From an uncultured Bacteroides sp. (GTDB taxonomy: Bacteria; Bacteroidota; Bacteroidia; Bacteroidales; Bacteroidaceae), in NCBI GenBank assembly GCA_900766195.1, contig CAAFUN010000045.1:1-64000 (forward strand): a DNA stretch of 64,000 nucleotides, in the 5' to 3' direction. Under the pieces are notes generated by a model. That model was not told the origin of the DNA. It did not search any database and saw only the letters and a program-made list of their open reading frames with translations. Shown here in pieces: positions 1 to 8,736 of the stretch. A program made the position numbers and the translations under genes. Within the stretch, counting starts at the first letter, position 1; the number at the start of each line of letters is the position of its first letter.

Positions 1-1083
1 AACTTCACTGGGAAGAACGACTTGAGCTAAAGTCAGTAATGTGGAATCTTTCATATGCGAAAGTATAGATTCTGACTCTGAATTACAATAGTTAGCCCCA
101 ATGATTATCGGCTGAGCCTCCATACTTCCCGATTGGTATTGCCCATGACCTTTGTTGTTTCCTTCATAATTCAAATTAGATGAGGATGCATTAATGTCAC
201 CTGTAGCTTGTCGGTTTCCTCCCGAATAACTACGGGGACTGTTATAATAGCTGTAATTATAACGGCCACTTAAGGTTAATTTACCGCTTTTTACTGTACC
301 GAAAGTACCGCCTCCAACTCCATTGTTACTTACATTTCCACTCACGGTAACAGTGTAACCTTCTAATCCGCTTCCTATTGTAACGATATTCAATATACCA
401 CCTACACCTTCGGCATCATACTTGGACCCGGGGTTAGTAATTACTTCAATATGTTTGATTGAATTGGCAGGCATACTCTTTAATACTTCTGTAGGGTTGT
501 TGCTCATCATATTGTTTGGCTTTCCGTTTACATATACTTTGAAGCTACTGTTACCATTAACTTTTATGTTATCTTCGCCATCCACGGTGACAAGAGGAAC
601 TTTGCGCAGCATCTCGAGAACCGAGTTTGATTTAGAGTCAGGATCATCTTGAACATTATATGCTATCTTGTCTACATCGGCTTTTACTAAGGGCTTTTGC
701 GCTACAACTTCCACTTGCCCCAGTTCGTGGGAGGCATCTGTTATATATATTGTTCCCAGATCAATAGTTTTGTCTCCAATATTTAATGTAAAGGCTTTAA
801 CAATCGTTTTTCTCCCTACTGCGCTAATTGTTATCACGAAATTACCTGTTATGGGTATCTTCTCGCTGAATTTTCCTTGCAGATTAGTCACAAACATTTT
901 GACTGTTAGATCTGGTTTCTCTTTTTTTGCCACTTTAATGGTAGCATAAGGTTCTCCTTCTTTTGTTAAAGAGTCCAAAACCACTCCTTTTACTTGGAAA
1001 GTACTTGTCGATGCATTTTGTGCTATCCCTGAATGTGTAAATAGCAGTATTGCTAATAGAAGCAAACAAATTTTGATTTTCAT
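1..1083 (-). CDS. TonB-dependent receptor-like outer membrane protein, 5' part only
   Basis: The gene starts at 1083 and stays open to the left edge, so only about 361 N-terminal residues are visible and the C-terminal barrel is missing. The product begins with a signal peptide ending near GIAQ, then a carboxypeptidase-regulatory-like beta-sandwich (about residues 28-118), then a plug-like domain with VEVVAQKPLVKADVDKIAYN followed by a VNGKPNNMMSNNP segment and a GILNIVT motif. This order is typical of the Bacteroidetes outer membrane proteins with a C-terminal OMP_b-brl_3 barrel, which are related to TonB receptors. I followed the frame to position 1 and found no stop. Substrate cannot be inferred. 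A promoter-like box lies about 80 bases upstream. Confidence 0.8.
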   Translation of the reverse strand, partial: MKIKICLLLLAILLFTHSGIAQNASTSTFQVKGVVLDSLTKEGEPYATIKVAKKEKPDLTVKMFVTNLQGKFSEKIPITGNFVITISAVGRKTIVKAFTLNIGDKTIDLGTIYITDASHELGQVEVVAQKPLVKADVDKIAYNVQDDPDSKSNSVLEMLRKVPLVTVDGEDNIKVNGNSSFKVYVNGKPNNMMSNNPTEVLKSMPANSIKHIEVITNPGSKYDAEGVGGILNIVTIGSGLEGYTVTVSGNVSNNGVGGGTFGTVKSGKLTLSGRYNYSYYNSPRSYSGGNRQATGDINASSSNLNYEGNNKGHGQYQSGSMEAQPIIIGANYCNSESESILSHMKDSTLLTLAQVVLPSEV

Positions 1084-1162
1084 TTAAGTTTTGTAAGGTA
1101 TTAAATAGTGATTTTTCTCAATAAGACGTAATGGCATCTCTTTTTGTCACAGATAAAGGTCA

Positions 1163-1170
1163 CAAATATA
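1163..1170 (-). promoter_or_regulatory. Possible -7 box for the receptor gene at 1083
   Basis: On the minus strand this reads TATATTTG, a match to the Bacteroides -7 consensus TAnnTTTG. No convincing TTTG box is seen about 20 bases further upstream. The leader to the start codon would be about 75 bases. Confidence 0.4.
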
Positions 1171-1294
1171 TACTACTTTAATTTGTTTAAGATATTGTAA
1201 TCATAATATATAAATAATGAAAAAAAGTATATCTCATGCGTTATGGCCTTAGATAGTAAGTTATAGAAAGTCTCACAAAAGTGGCATATCGAAT

Positions 1295-2587
1295 TTACAA
1301 GAGATAGAATAGGAATAATAAACAAACATTTATTCCGATCACACTTCCAAACCCTCTCAATATTGATTTCTTTAAGGGGGTACGAAAACCTGAGAAGAAT
1401 AAAGCGTAACACATATTTACGATCATGTTGCTTACAATGGCTTGCATGCAACAGCCTGTTACTACCAGTACCGCAACTCCAGTGCCTTGAAGTAAATTTA
1501 ATATAAACGGAGTAATGTCACTCAGACCTGCTACAAAAGATAAAGCATTCAATCCATCGGTACCCGCGTAGAGTAATGTATAGTGTGTTACAATAGTAAA
1601 CACAATAAATAATACGGCAAATAAAAGAGCCACTTTAAATTCTAACGGATTACTGCTGTCGTCCTCTTCTGCATTTTGATCTTCCAACATAGCTTTTTTT
1701 GCTTTGGAATGAAAATACCAGGCGACACTTGCCGATACAACCGACATGATGAGTAGATAGGGGTAAATGATAAGTAAAACTTGTACACTGAATATTCCTA
1801 TCAAAATAAGGAAGCGAAGAAACATCATGCTTACTGAAAGCAGCATTGCGGCAACATATTCTGTAGCTTCTTGCTCAGATGCATTTCTGCTTTTACGCGC
1901 TAAAACCGATATAGTGGCTGTGCTACTATATAATCCTCCAATAATGCCTGCCACCAAGATACCTGATTCTCTGAATACATAGCGCTTTAAAATATAAGAC
2001 AGGTAAGACATGCCTGAAACGACCACTGTGGCTAACCATATGGTGTATGGAGTTAATGGAATACCCGGAATCAGATCTTTGTCGGGAAGCATGGGTAGGA
2101 TGATGCCACTGATAGCCAAGAATTTAGCAAGTGTTATCATCTCGTCATTCTTCATCCGTTGTGCCAATTCTGTAAAAGTGTGTTTCAGTTCGGTTAAGAG
2201 AAGCACAGTTACTACTACCATGATGTAAAACCATGAAGGTTGCGTAGCCACAATAGGTGCTATGCAATAGGTGATGAGTGCTATTACAATGGTAGTGATG
2301 CCGAAATAGTGGAATTGGGATTGTTTTACATAATAGTTCAGTGCCAGTAATACGCCAAGTACCGCTCCTCCTCCCATAAAAAGACGATAATCAGTAGGGT
2401 CGAGCGTGTAAAGCAAATAGCCAAGTATCCCAATGAAAGTGAATGTTCGATCGGTGCCAAATAGCGTAGTTTCCCCTTCATGCTTTAGACTGATCTTCCG
2501 CTGTGAAAGTCCGATGAGTAGAGAAAATAAAGTAACTAGTATGAAATTAACCAGTTCTTTGGGTAAAAAATTATATAGTTCTTCCAA
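1295..2587 (-). CDS. MgtC/SapB family DUF4010 integral membrane protein
   Basis: A 430-residue polytopic membrane protein with about a dozen hydrophobic segments. The N-terminal part contains LFSLLIGLSQRK and the FGTDRTFTFIGILGYLL segment typical of the MgtC/SapB domain. The C-terminal part, from about residue 180, matches the DUF4010 layout with GIIGGLYSSTATISVLARKS and a final GTGVAVLVVTG helix. The family is of unknown transport role; the MgtC name does not prove a link to magnesium. An imperfect promoter box (TAACTTTAG) is visible on the minus strand at 2680-2688. The gene stands alone between the receptor fragment and the CYTH gene. Confidence 0.85.
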   Translation of the reverse strand: MEELYNFLPKELVNFILVTLFSLLIGLSQRKISLKHEGETTLFGTDRTFTFIGILGYLLYTLDPTDYRLFMGGGAVLGVLLALNYYVKQSQFHYFGITTIVIALITYCIAPIVATQPSWFYIMVVVTVLLLTELKHTFTELAQRMKNDEMITLAKFLAISGIILPMLPDKDLIPGIPLTPYTIWLATVVVSGMSYLSYILKRYVFRESGILVAGIIGGLYSSTATISVLARKSRNASEQEATEYVAAMLLSVSMMFLRFLILIGIFSVQVLLIIYPYLLIMSVVSASVAWYFHSKAKKAMLEDQNAEEDDSSNPLEFKVALLFAVLFIVFTIVTHYTLLYAGTDGLNALSFVAGLSDITPFILNLLQGTGVAVLVVTGCCMQAIVSNMIVNMCYALFFSGFRTPLKKSILRGFGSVIGINVCLLFLFYLL

Positions 2588-2706
2588 ATCTAAGTCAGTA
2601 TATAGGGTTAAAAAATAGTTGTATAGTCATTCCTTTACTCTTTGTACAACCCAACGGGGCTGTCATTGTACTCTGCGGGCTAAAGTTACAGAAATATATT
2701 ATTTTC

Positions 2707-3180
2707 TTACTCTTTCCAATCGGAGAAAGGCGATTTCATTAAGTGGGAATTGTAATAACGCACGTCTCCGGTTACTTCTTGTCCAAGAAAGTCTGGCTTT
2801 TCAAACAATTCATTCTCAGAATTCAGCTCTACTTCAGCTACAACCAATCCTTTGTTTTCACCATAGAACTCATCCACCTCAAATACATGATTTCCGTACT
2901 GTACTAAATAGCGTGTTTTGTCGATGATGCCGGGCTCGCAAAGCTTCATCAAATCTTCAGCTTCATTAAGAGCTAATTCCTTTTCCCATTCGTAACGACT
3001 GGTGCCGGAAGCGTTGGAAGCACCTTTTATGGTCAAATAGCCTTTTTCATTGCGTATCCGCACTCGCACAGTTCTCCCAACTGCACTACTTATATAGCCT
3101 TGCTTAATACGGCTATGTGCATATGCTTTTGATTTATAATCTCCTGTTACCAGAAATTTACGTTCAATTTCTTGAGGCAT
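2707..3180 (-). CDS. CYTH domain protein (triphosphate tunnel metalloenzyme)
   Basis: The product has 157 residues and opens with PQEIERKFLV, which contains the ExExK signature that defines CYTH proteins. Further charged strand motifs follow (VRVRIRNEKGYLTIKG, YEWEKEL, FEVDEFYGENKGLVVAEVEL), as expected for the beta-barrel tunnel that binds triphosphate groups with metal ions. Single-domain bacterial members include class IV adenylate cyclases, thiamine triphosphatases and inorganic triphosphatases; sequence alone does not choose between them, though tripolyphosphatase activity is common in this size class. It lies one base downstream of the small membrane protein gene at 3182-3322, so the two are probably cotranscribed. 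Confidence 0.85.
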   Translation of the reverse strand: MPQEIERKFLVTGDYKSKAYAHSRIKQGYISSAVGRTVRVRIRNEKGYLTIKGASNASGTSRYEWEKELALNEAEDLMKLCEPGIIDKTRYLVQYGNHVFEVDEFYGENKGLVVAEVELNSENELFEKPDFLGQEVTGDVRYYNSHLMKSPFSDWKE

Positions 3181-3181
3181 A

Positions 3182-3322
3182 TTATTTTGTTCCCAAAAAA
3201 GAATAAACTATCAGCAAAACGAGTATGAGAATGATCGCTGTTATAACAATGATTGTCATCACTCTTTTTGCTTGTTGCTCTTCTCTTTTTTTACGTGATG
3301 CTTTTTTATTGGTTGTTCCCAT
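3182..3322 (-). CDS. Small 46-residue single-pass membrane protein
   Basis: ATG at 3322 opens a 46-codon frame ending in TAA at 3182, one base before the CYTH start. The product has a strongly basic N-terminus (GTTNKKASRKKREEQQAKR) followed by one hydrophobic helix of about 22 residues, rich in I, L and V, and the short tail SFLGTK. The positive-inside rule places the N-terminus in the cytoplasm. The clean basic-then-hydrophobic architecture and the one-base spacing to a conserved gene argue that it is real despite its size. I do not recognise a family; a role as a membrane tether or regulator is only inference. Confidence 0.6.
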   Translation of the reverse strand: MGTTNKKASRKKREEQQAKRVMTIIVITAIILILVLLIVYSFLGTK

Positions 3323-3444
3323 AGCTTTTTGTCATTTAAAGTTCAATGAGAACAAAGTAAAAAGAATTTTAGGAAGTTTCCAAGAAAATACTCAAAGAAT
3401 ATATATTATGCTACTTACAAATAGGATATCTTTTTATTAGAAAA

Positions 3445-4563
3445 TCAAGCCTCTCCGTCTTCTGCAAATTCCATGAGATAAGCTTTGATAAAACCATCTA
3501 TTTTCCCATCCATAACACCGTTTACATCACTGGTTTGGAAATTGGTACGATGATCTTTCACTCGGCGGTCGTCAAATACATAACTTCGTATCTGAGAGCC
3601 CCATTCTATCTTTTTCTTTCCCGCTTCCACTTTAGCTTGTTCGGCCATACGATGCTGAAGTTCCTTGTCGTACAGGATAGAGCGTAACTGGCGCATGGCA
3701 TTTTCCCTATTCTTCGGCTGGTCACGAGTCTCTGTATTTTCAATTAAAATTTCCTCTTCCTCTCCGGTATAGGGATCTTTAAACTGATAACGGAGACGAA
3801 CTCCGGACTCTACCTTATTGACATTCTGACCACCTGCACCACTTGAGCGGAACGTATCCCATGATATATTGGCAGGACTTATGTTTACTTCGATGGTGTC
3901 GTCAACCAACGGGCTTACAAAAACAGAGGCAAAGGAAGTCATGCGTTTTCCTTGCGCATTATAGGGGGATACACGAACAAGACGGTGCACACCGTTCTCT
4001 CCTTTTAGATAACCGTAGGCGTAAGCACCTTCTATTTCAATGGTACAAGTTTTGATGCCTGCTTCATCTCCTTCCTGTAAATTGGCAATGACTGCTTTAT
4101 AACCATGTGTCTCTGCATAGCGCAAGTACATACGCATCAGCATATTGGCCCAATCCTGGCTTTCCGTACCTCCTGCTCCCGAATTAATTTTGAGTACGCA
4201 GTCCATTTGATCGGCTTCATCGCGTAGCATATTTTTCAATTCAAGCGCTTCTACGGCCGAAGAAGCCTTGGCGTAAGCTTCGTCTACTTCTTCTTCTGTT
4301 ACCAGTTCATCTTTACAAAAGTCAAAAGCAAGTTCCAGTTCGTCTGCAAAGACCTTTACTTCATTATATCCTGTGATCCATTGTTGCAGACCCTTTACTT
4401 TCTTCATTTGTGTTTCTGCAGCTTTTTGGTCATCCCAAAAGCCTGGTGCTTGGGTGCGAAGTTGCTCTTCTTCCACCTGTATTTTTTTTCCCTCTATGTC
4501 CAGATAGCGATGTAATGCTTCTGTACGTTCCTTGATATTTTTAAGTTGCTCTATGGTAATCAT
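3445..4563 (-). CDS. prfB: Peptide chain release factor 2
   Basis: RF2 recognises UGA and UAA stop codons and triggers peptide release at the ribosome. The 372-residue product has the N-terminal helical domain, the GGQ motif at residues 244-246 (SSGAGGQNVNK) that reaches the peptidyl transferase centre, and the codon-recognition tripeptide region at residues 199-201, which reads SPY instead of SPF. The reading frame is continuous: at the place where many bacteria have an in-frame TGA and a +1 frameshift, this gene reads CTG GAC (L21-D22). Length fits the family. A good -7 box lies about 65 bases upstream, divergent from the M16 protease promoter. Confidence 0.97.
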   Translation of the reverse strand: MITIEQLKNIKERTEALHRYLDIEGKKIQVEEEQLRTQAPGFWDDQKAAETQMKKVKGLQQWITGYNEVKVFADELELAFDFCKDELVTEEEVDEAYAKASSAVEALELKNMLRDEADQMDCVLKINSGAGGTESQDWANMLMRMYLRYAETHGYKAVIANLQEGDEAGIKTCTIEIEGAYAYGYLKGENGVHRLVRVSPYNAQGKRMTSFASVFVSPLVDDTIEVNISPANISWDTFRSSGAGGQNVNKVESGVRLRYQFKDPYTGEEEEILIENTETRDQPKNRENAMRQLRSILYDKELQHRMAEQAKVEAGKKKIEWGSQIRSYVFDDRRVKDHRTNFQTSDVNGVMDGKIDGFIKAYLMEFAEDGEA

Positions 4564-4626
4564 ACTCTGTCTTCTATTGTTTTTACGACAAAAAGGACGC
4601 TATGCTGTTATTTTCACTTTTAGACA

Positions 4627-4635
4627 GCAAAGGTA
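4627..4635 (-). promoter_or_regulatory. -7 box of the prfB promoter
   Basis: On the minus strand the sequence is TACCTTTGC, a full match to the Bacteroides -7 consensus TAnnTTTG. It sits back to back with the + strand box at 4649-4657. Confidence 0.6.
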
Positions 4636-4648
4636 CGAAAAAAACGCA

Positions 4649-4657
4649 TAAATTTGC
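4649..4657 (+). promoter_or_regulatory. -7 box of the M16 protease promoter
   Basis: TAAATTTGC matches TAnnTTTG and ends 26 bases before the start codon at 4684. No clear upstream TTTG box is seen at the usual distance. Confidence 0.55.
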
Positions 4658-4683
4658 AGGTATCATTTTAATTAGTCAGCTTT

Positions 4684-7605
4684 ATGAATAAACGATCGAA
4701 ACTGTTTGGCCTGTTACTTCTCTTCTTGGCAGTGACAAGCATGAGTGGAGCCAATGTGAAGGACTACCACTACATTACTGTGCCTAATGATCCTTTGAAG
4801 GCGCGAATTTACACTTTGGACAATGGACTGAAAGTTTACATGACTGTAAACAAAGAACAGCCACGTATTCAGACTTATATTGCAGTAAGGGTAGGAGGGA
4901 AGAATGATCCCGCCGAAACAACGGGATTGGCTCATTATTTCGAACACTTGATGTTCAAAGGTACACCTAAGTTTGGTACGCAGAATTACGAAGTTGAAAA
5001 ACCTTTGTTAGATCAAATCGAACAGCAATTCGAGGTTTATCGGAAAACAACTGACAGCATTGCTCGTAAAGCAATTTATCATAAGATAGATAGCCTCTCC
5101 TATGAAGCTTCTAAATATGCTATCCCTAATGAGTATGACAAACTCATGGCTGCTATTGGTGCGAAAGGAACAAATGCTTATACCAGCTTTGACGTGACTT
5201 GTTATACCGAAGATATCCCGAGCAATGAAATGGATAATTGGGCAAAAATACAGGCGGAACGTTTTCAGAATTGTGTGATTCGAGGGTTTCATACAGAATT
5301 GGAAACTGTATATGAAGAAAAAAACATGTCTTTGACACGTGACCCAAGGAAAGTATACGAAGCAACTCTTTCTGCATTGTTTCCACACCATCCTTATGGT
5401 ACACAAACAGTACTTGGTACTCAGGAGAATTTGAAGAATCCATCCATCACGAATATCAAGAACTATTTTAAAATATGGTATGTGCCCAACAATATGGCTA
5501 TCTGTTTGTCCGGTGATTTTGATCCTGACCAAACGATTGGTATTATTGATAAATATTTTGGTGGCATGAAGCCTAATCCCAATTTACCGAAACTGAATCT
5601 TCCTAAAGAAGATGAAATAACCAATGCTATTACACGTGAGGTATGGGGGCTTGATGCTGAGAGTGTGGCTCTTGCATGGCGTTTTCCGGGAGCTGCCAGC
5701 CGTGAGGTAGAAACTCTGCAAGTTATATCACAGATACTTTACAATGGACAGGCCGGATTAATGGATTTAGATTTAATGCAACAGCAAAAAGTATTAAGTG
5801 CTTATTGCTATCCGATGACTATGGCGGATTATAGTGCATTAATGATTCAGGGCCGTCCTAAACAAGGTCAAACGCTGGATGAAGTAAAAGCATTATTACT
5901 GGCTGAAGTGAAGAAACTTTGTAAGGGAGACTTTGATGAGAAGATTCTGCAAGCAAATATTAATAATTTCAAACTTCGACAACTTCGTCAGTTAGAAAAC
6001 AATGATGATCGCGCGGATTGGTTTGTGCAGTCGTTTGTCAATGGTAGTAGCTGGGCTGATGAAGTCACTACTTTTAATCGTATTTCAAAATTGACCAAAG
6101 CAGATATCGTGGCATTTGCAGACAAATACCTTAAAGACAATAATCTTGTCGTAATTTACAAAAGGAAAGGAAAAGATCCTAATGAGAAAAAAATAGCTAA
6201 GCCTGTCATTACACCTATTATCATGAATCGTGATTTGGTGAGCCCGTTTTTAAAAGAAATTCAGGAAAGTAAGGTGTCTCCGATTCAACCTGTTTTCTTG
6301 GATTACAATAAAGATCTTGCTAAACTTAAAGCAAAGTCAGATATTCCTGTTCTTTATAAGCAGAACACAGCTAATGATCTTTTCCAGTTGGTCTATTTGT
6401 TTGATAGGGGCAATAATAACGATAAAGCTCTTGGTACGGCTGCTGATTATCTGGAATATCTTGGCACTTCTGACATGACACCTGAACAGCTGAAAAGTGA
6501 GTTCTACCGTTTGGCTTGCTCTTTCACTGTATCTCCGGGAAGTGAACGTACTTATGTTGTGCTCTCTGGCCTGAATGAAAATATGCAGGCTGCTATGACT
6601 TTGTTTGAAAAATTGCTGTCTGATGCTCAGGTTAATAAGGAAGCTTATGCCAATATGGTAAAGGATGTGTTGAAGTCCCGCAAAGATGCTAAATTGAATC
6701 AATCGCAAAACTTCAACCGGCTGGTAAGCTACATAACCTATGGTCCCAAATCACCTGCAACAAATATATTGAGCGAGGATGAATTGAACCGCATGGATCC
6801 TAAACTACTGGTTGATCGTATTCATCAGTTGAATAGCTTTAAACATCGGATTTTGTACTATGGACCAACCAAAGAAGCAGAGTTGATCTCCGTTATTAAT
6901 AAAACGCATAAGACTCCCAAGATATTGAAAGATATCCCAAAAGGTAGCGAATTCCCGATGTTAAAGACCACAGATACCAAGATATATCTTGCTCCGTATG
7001 AGGCCAAACAAATTTACATGTCACAGCTCTCCAACAATGGTGAGAAATTTAATGTGAATGTAGAGCCTATACGCCAACTTTATAATGAATATTTTGGGGG
7101 TGGTATGAATTCTATCGTATTCCAGGAGATGCGTGAGAGTCGTGGTCTTGCTTATTCGGCATGGGCAAATTACAACCGCCCTTCTTATCTGAAATATCCA
7201 TATACTTTCAAAACGCAAATTGCTACTCAGAATGATAAAATGATTGATGCTATAAAGACATTCAATGAGATTATCAATGTGATGCCGGAATCAGAAGCGG
7301 CATTTAAGTTGGCAAAGGAAGGTATGATTGCCCGTTTACGGACAGAACGTATCACAAAGATGGACGTTATCTGGTCTTATATCAGTGCGCAATATCTAGG
7401 AGAAAATGCGGATTCACGCATTAAAGTGTATAATGATGTTCAGCATATGGGGTTGAAGGATGTTGTAAATTTCCAGAAAACCAATGTTAAAGGACGTACT
7501 TATACTTATTGCATCCTTGGGGATAAGAAAGAACTGGATATGGAAGGGTTGAAGAAAGTTGCTCCCATTGTAGAACTATCCACGGAAGATATTTTTGGGT
7601 ATTAA
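4684..7605 (+). CDS. M16 family (insulinase/pitrilysin) zinc metalloprotease
   Basis: A 973-residue secreted or periplasmic protease with an N-terminal signal peptide (hydrophobic core LFGLLLLFLAVTSM). The inverted zinc motif HxxEH is seen as H84-YF-E87-H88 inside GLAHYFEHLMFKGTP, and a downstream glutamate in VYEEKNMSL is the likely third ligand. A second M16 domain without the HxxEH motif occupies the C-terminal half and has the conserved GGGMNSIVFQEMRESRGLAYS segment. This active-plus-inactive domain pair forms the closed chamber of the family, which cuts short peptides. The gene is monocistronic: its own promoter is upstream and a hairpin terminator follows. Confidence 0.93.
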   Translation: MNKRSKLFGLLLLFLAVTSMSGANVKDYHYITVPNDPLKARIYTLDNGLKVYMTVNKEQPRIQTYIAVRVGGKNDPAETTGLAHYFEHLMFKGTPKFGTQNYEVEKPLLDQIEQQFEVYRKTTDSIARKAIYHKIDSLSYEASKYAIPNEYDKLMAAIGAKGTNAYTSFDVTCYTEDIPSNEMDNWAKIQAERFQNCVIRGFHTELETVYEEKNMSLTRDPRKVYEATLSALFPHHPYGTQTVLGTQENLKNPSITNIKNYFKIWYVPNNMAICLSGDFDPDQTIGIIDKYFGGMKPNPNLPKLNLPKEDEITNAITREVWGLDAESVALAWRFPGAASREVETLQVISQILYNGQAGLMDLDLMQQQKVLSAYCYPMTMADYSALMIQGRPKQGQTLDEVKALLLAEVKKLCKGDFDEKILQANINNFKLRQLRQLENNDDRADWFVQSFVNGSSWADEVTTFNRISKLTKADIVAFADKYLKDNNLVVIYKRKGKDPNEKKIAKPVITPIIMNRDLVSPFLKEIQESKVSPIQPVFLDYNKDLAKLKAKSDIPVLYKQNTANDLFQLVYLFDRGNNNDKALGTAADYLEYLGTSDMTPEQLKSEFYRLACSFTVSPGSERTYVVLSGLNENMQAAMTLFEKLLSDAQVNKEAYANMVKDVLKSRKDAKLNQSQNFNRLVSYITYGPKSPATNILSEDELNRMDPKLLVDRIHQLNSFKHRILYYGPTKEAELISVINKTHKTPKILKDIPKGSEFPMLKTTDTKIYLAPYEAKQIYMSQLSNNGEKFNVNVEPIRQLYNEYFGGGMNSIVFQEMRESRGLAYSAWANYNRPSYLKYPYTFKTQIATQNDKMIDAIKTFNEIINVMPESEAAFKLAKEGMIARLRTERITKMDVIWSYISAQYLGENADSRIKVYNDVQHMGLKDVVNFQKTNVKGRTYTYCILGDKKELDMEGLKKVAPIVELSTEDIFGY

Positions 7606-7686
7606 TAGGGGATACAAAAAACAAAGAGGTGAGCTAAATTGAGTATTTTTTAGCCTCTCCCCCAAAAAAGATTAATCATTAATAAG

Positions 7687-7736
7687 GCTGTGCCGGCAAA
7701 GAGTTTTTCACTAAATTTGCCGACGCAGCTTTTTTT
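7687..7736 (+). terminator. Rho-independent terminator after the M16 protease gene
   Basis: A 14-bp stem (7687-7700 with 7716-7729, one mismatch and one wobble pair) is followed by a run of T residues to 7736. Confidence 0.75.
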
Positions 7737-7795
7737 GGCTGGTGGCATAAATAATAAACTGATTTTTTAATCAAGACCATATAAAAATAAAGAGT

Positions 7796-8635
7796 ATGAA
7801 AAGATTTCTATCGCTAGCCTGTTTTTTTATTATTTTAGGAACTCTCAGTAGTTGGGCTCAGGATACGATCCGTGTATTAGCTATTGGCAATAGCTTTTCG
7901 GAAGATGCAGTAGAGCATTATTTGTATGAACTGGGAAGAGAGGAGAATGTTACTTTTATTATAGGTAATATGTATATAGGAGGATGTTCTTTAGAAAGAC
8001 ACTGGAATAATGCGCTTGATAATAAGGCGGCTTATGAGTACCGTAAGATTGGCAAAGATGGCATTTTGAGAGAGACAAAAGGAGTAACCTTACAGACTGC
8101 TATTACTGACGAGAATTGGGATTACATCAGCCTTCAGCAGAATAGTGGGAATTCCGGGAAAATAGAGACCTATTTCCCTTATTTACCCAACCTACTGGCT
8201 TACGTTAAGAAGTATGCCACCAATCCTAAGGTGAAGTATATGTTTCATGAAACATGGGCTTATGAATCAAAATCACCACATGAGGACTTTGTAAAATACA
8301 ATAAAGATCAGAACACAATGTACCAGGCTATTGTAAAAACAGTGAAGAAAGCTGTTAAAAAAGTAGGTATACGTATTGTCATCCCATCGGGCACAGCAAT
8401 TCAAAATGGAAGAACGAGTGTGATAGGCGATCATTTTTGTCGGGATACTTATCATCTTACTCTTGATTTTGGACGTTATACGGCAGCATGCACTTGGTTT
8501 GAATGTTTGTCCGGTAAGTCTGTCATTGGAAACAAATTTAAGCCCGCAGGTGTGAGTGCTGCTTATGCAGATATTGCTCAGAGAGCGGCTCATAATGCAA
8601 TTAAGCATCCTTATAGAGTGACTCCTATGAATTGA
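7796..8635 (+). CDS. DUF4886 protein, SGNH-hydrolase-like, secreted
   Basis: The 279-residue product has a signal peptide (MKRFLSLACFFIILG...SWAQ) and then RVLAIGNSFSEDAVEHYLYE, the block I pattern of DUF4886, a family related to SGNH/GDSL esterases. A glycine-rich GNMYIGGCSLERHW segment and the C-terminal DTYHLTLDFGRYTAACTWFE block, which holds a conserved Asp and His, complete the pattern. Family members in Bacteroides often occur beside polysaccharide-degrading genes and may remove ester groups, but here it stands alone, so the substrate is unknown. The start is placed at the only ATG that gives a signal peptide. Confidence 0.85.
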   Translation: MKRFLSLACFFIILGTLSSWAQDTIRVLAIGNSFSEDAVEHYLYELGREENVTFIIGNMYIGGCSLERHWNNALDNKAAYEYRKIGKDGILRETKGVTLQTAITDENWDYISLQQNSGNSGKIETYFPYLPNLLAYVKKYATNPKVKYMFHETWAYESKSPHEDFVKYNKDQNTMYQAIVKTVKKAVKKVGIRIVIPSGTAIQNGRTSVIGDHFCRDTYHLTLDFGRYTAACTWFECLSGKSVIGNKFKPAGVSAAYADIAQRAAHNAIKHPYRVTPMN

Positions 8636-8656
8636 TGCTGAATACTTCCGTAAAAT

Positions 8657-8716
8657 AACAATGCAGATATTACAATTGAAACTTTAGAAGATTTCATTTA
8701 TAATATCTGCATTGTT
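8657..8716. terminator. Bidirectional terminator between convergent genes
   Basis: A perfect 16-bp inverted repeat (8657-8672 and 8701-8716) lies between the convergent DUF4886 and acyl-CoA ligase genes. T-rich tracts follow on both strands, so it can serve both transcripts. Confidence 0.75.
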
Positions 8717-8736
8717 TATAAGGAGTAGTAATATAT

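Noticed and set aside
1..200. Possible frameshift in the truncated receptor gene near the window edge
   Set aside because: The reading frame stays open to position 1 with no stop, so no frameshift can be shown from this window.
1173..1451. 92-codon minus-strand frame at the end of the MgtC-type gene
   Set aside because: It overlaps the conserved 3' end of the DUF4010 gene in another frame and has no recognisable product.
5008..5532. 174-codon frame antisense to the M16 protease gene
   Set aside because: Same reasoning: it is opposite a well supported coding region and has no domain features.
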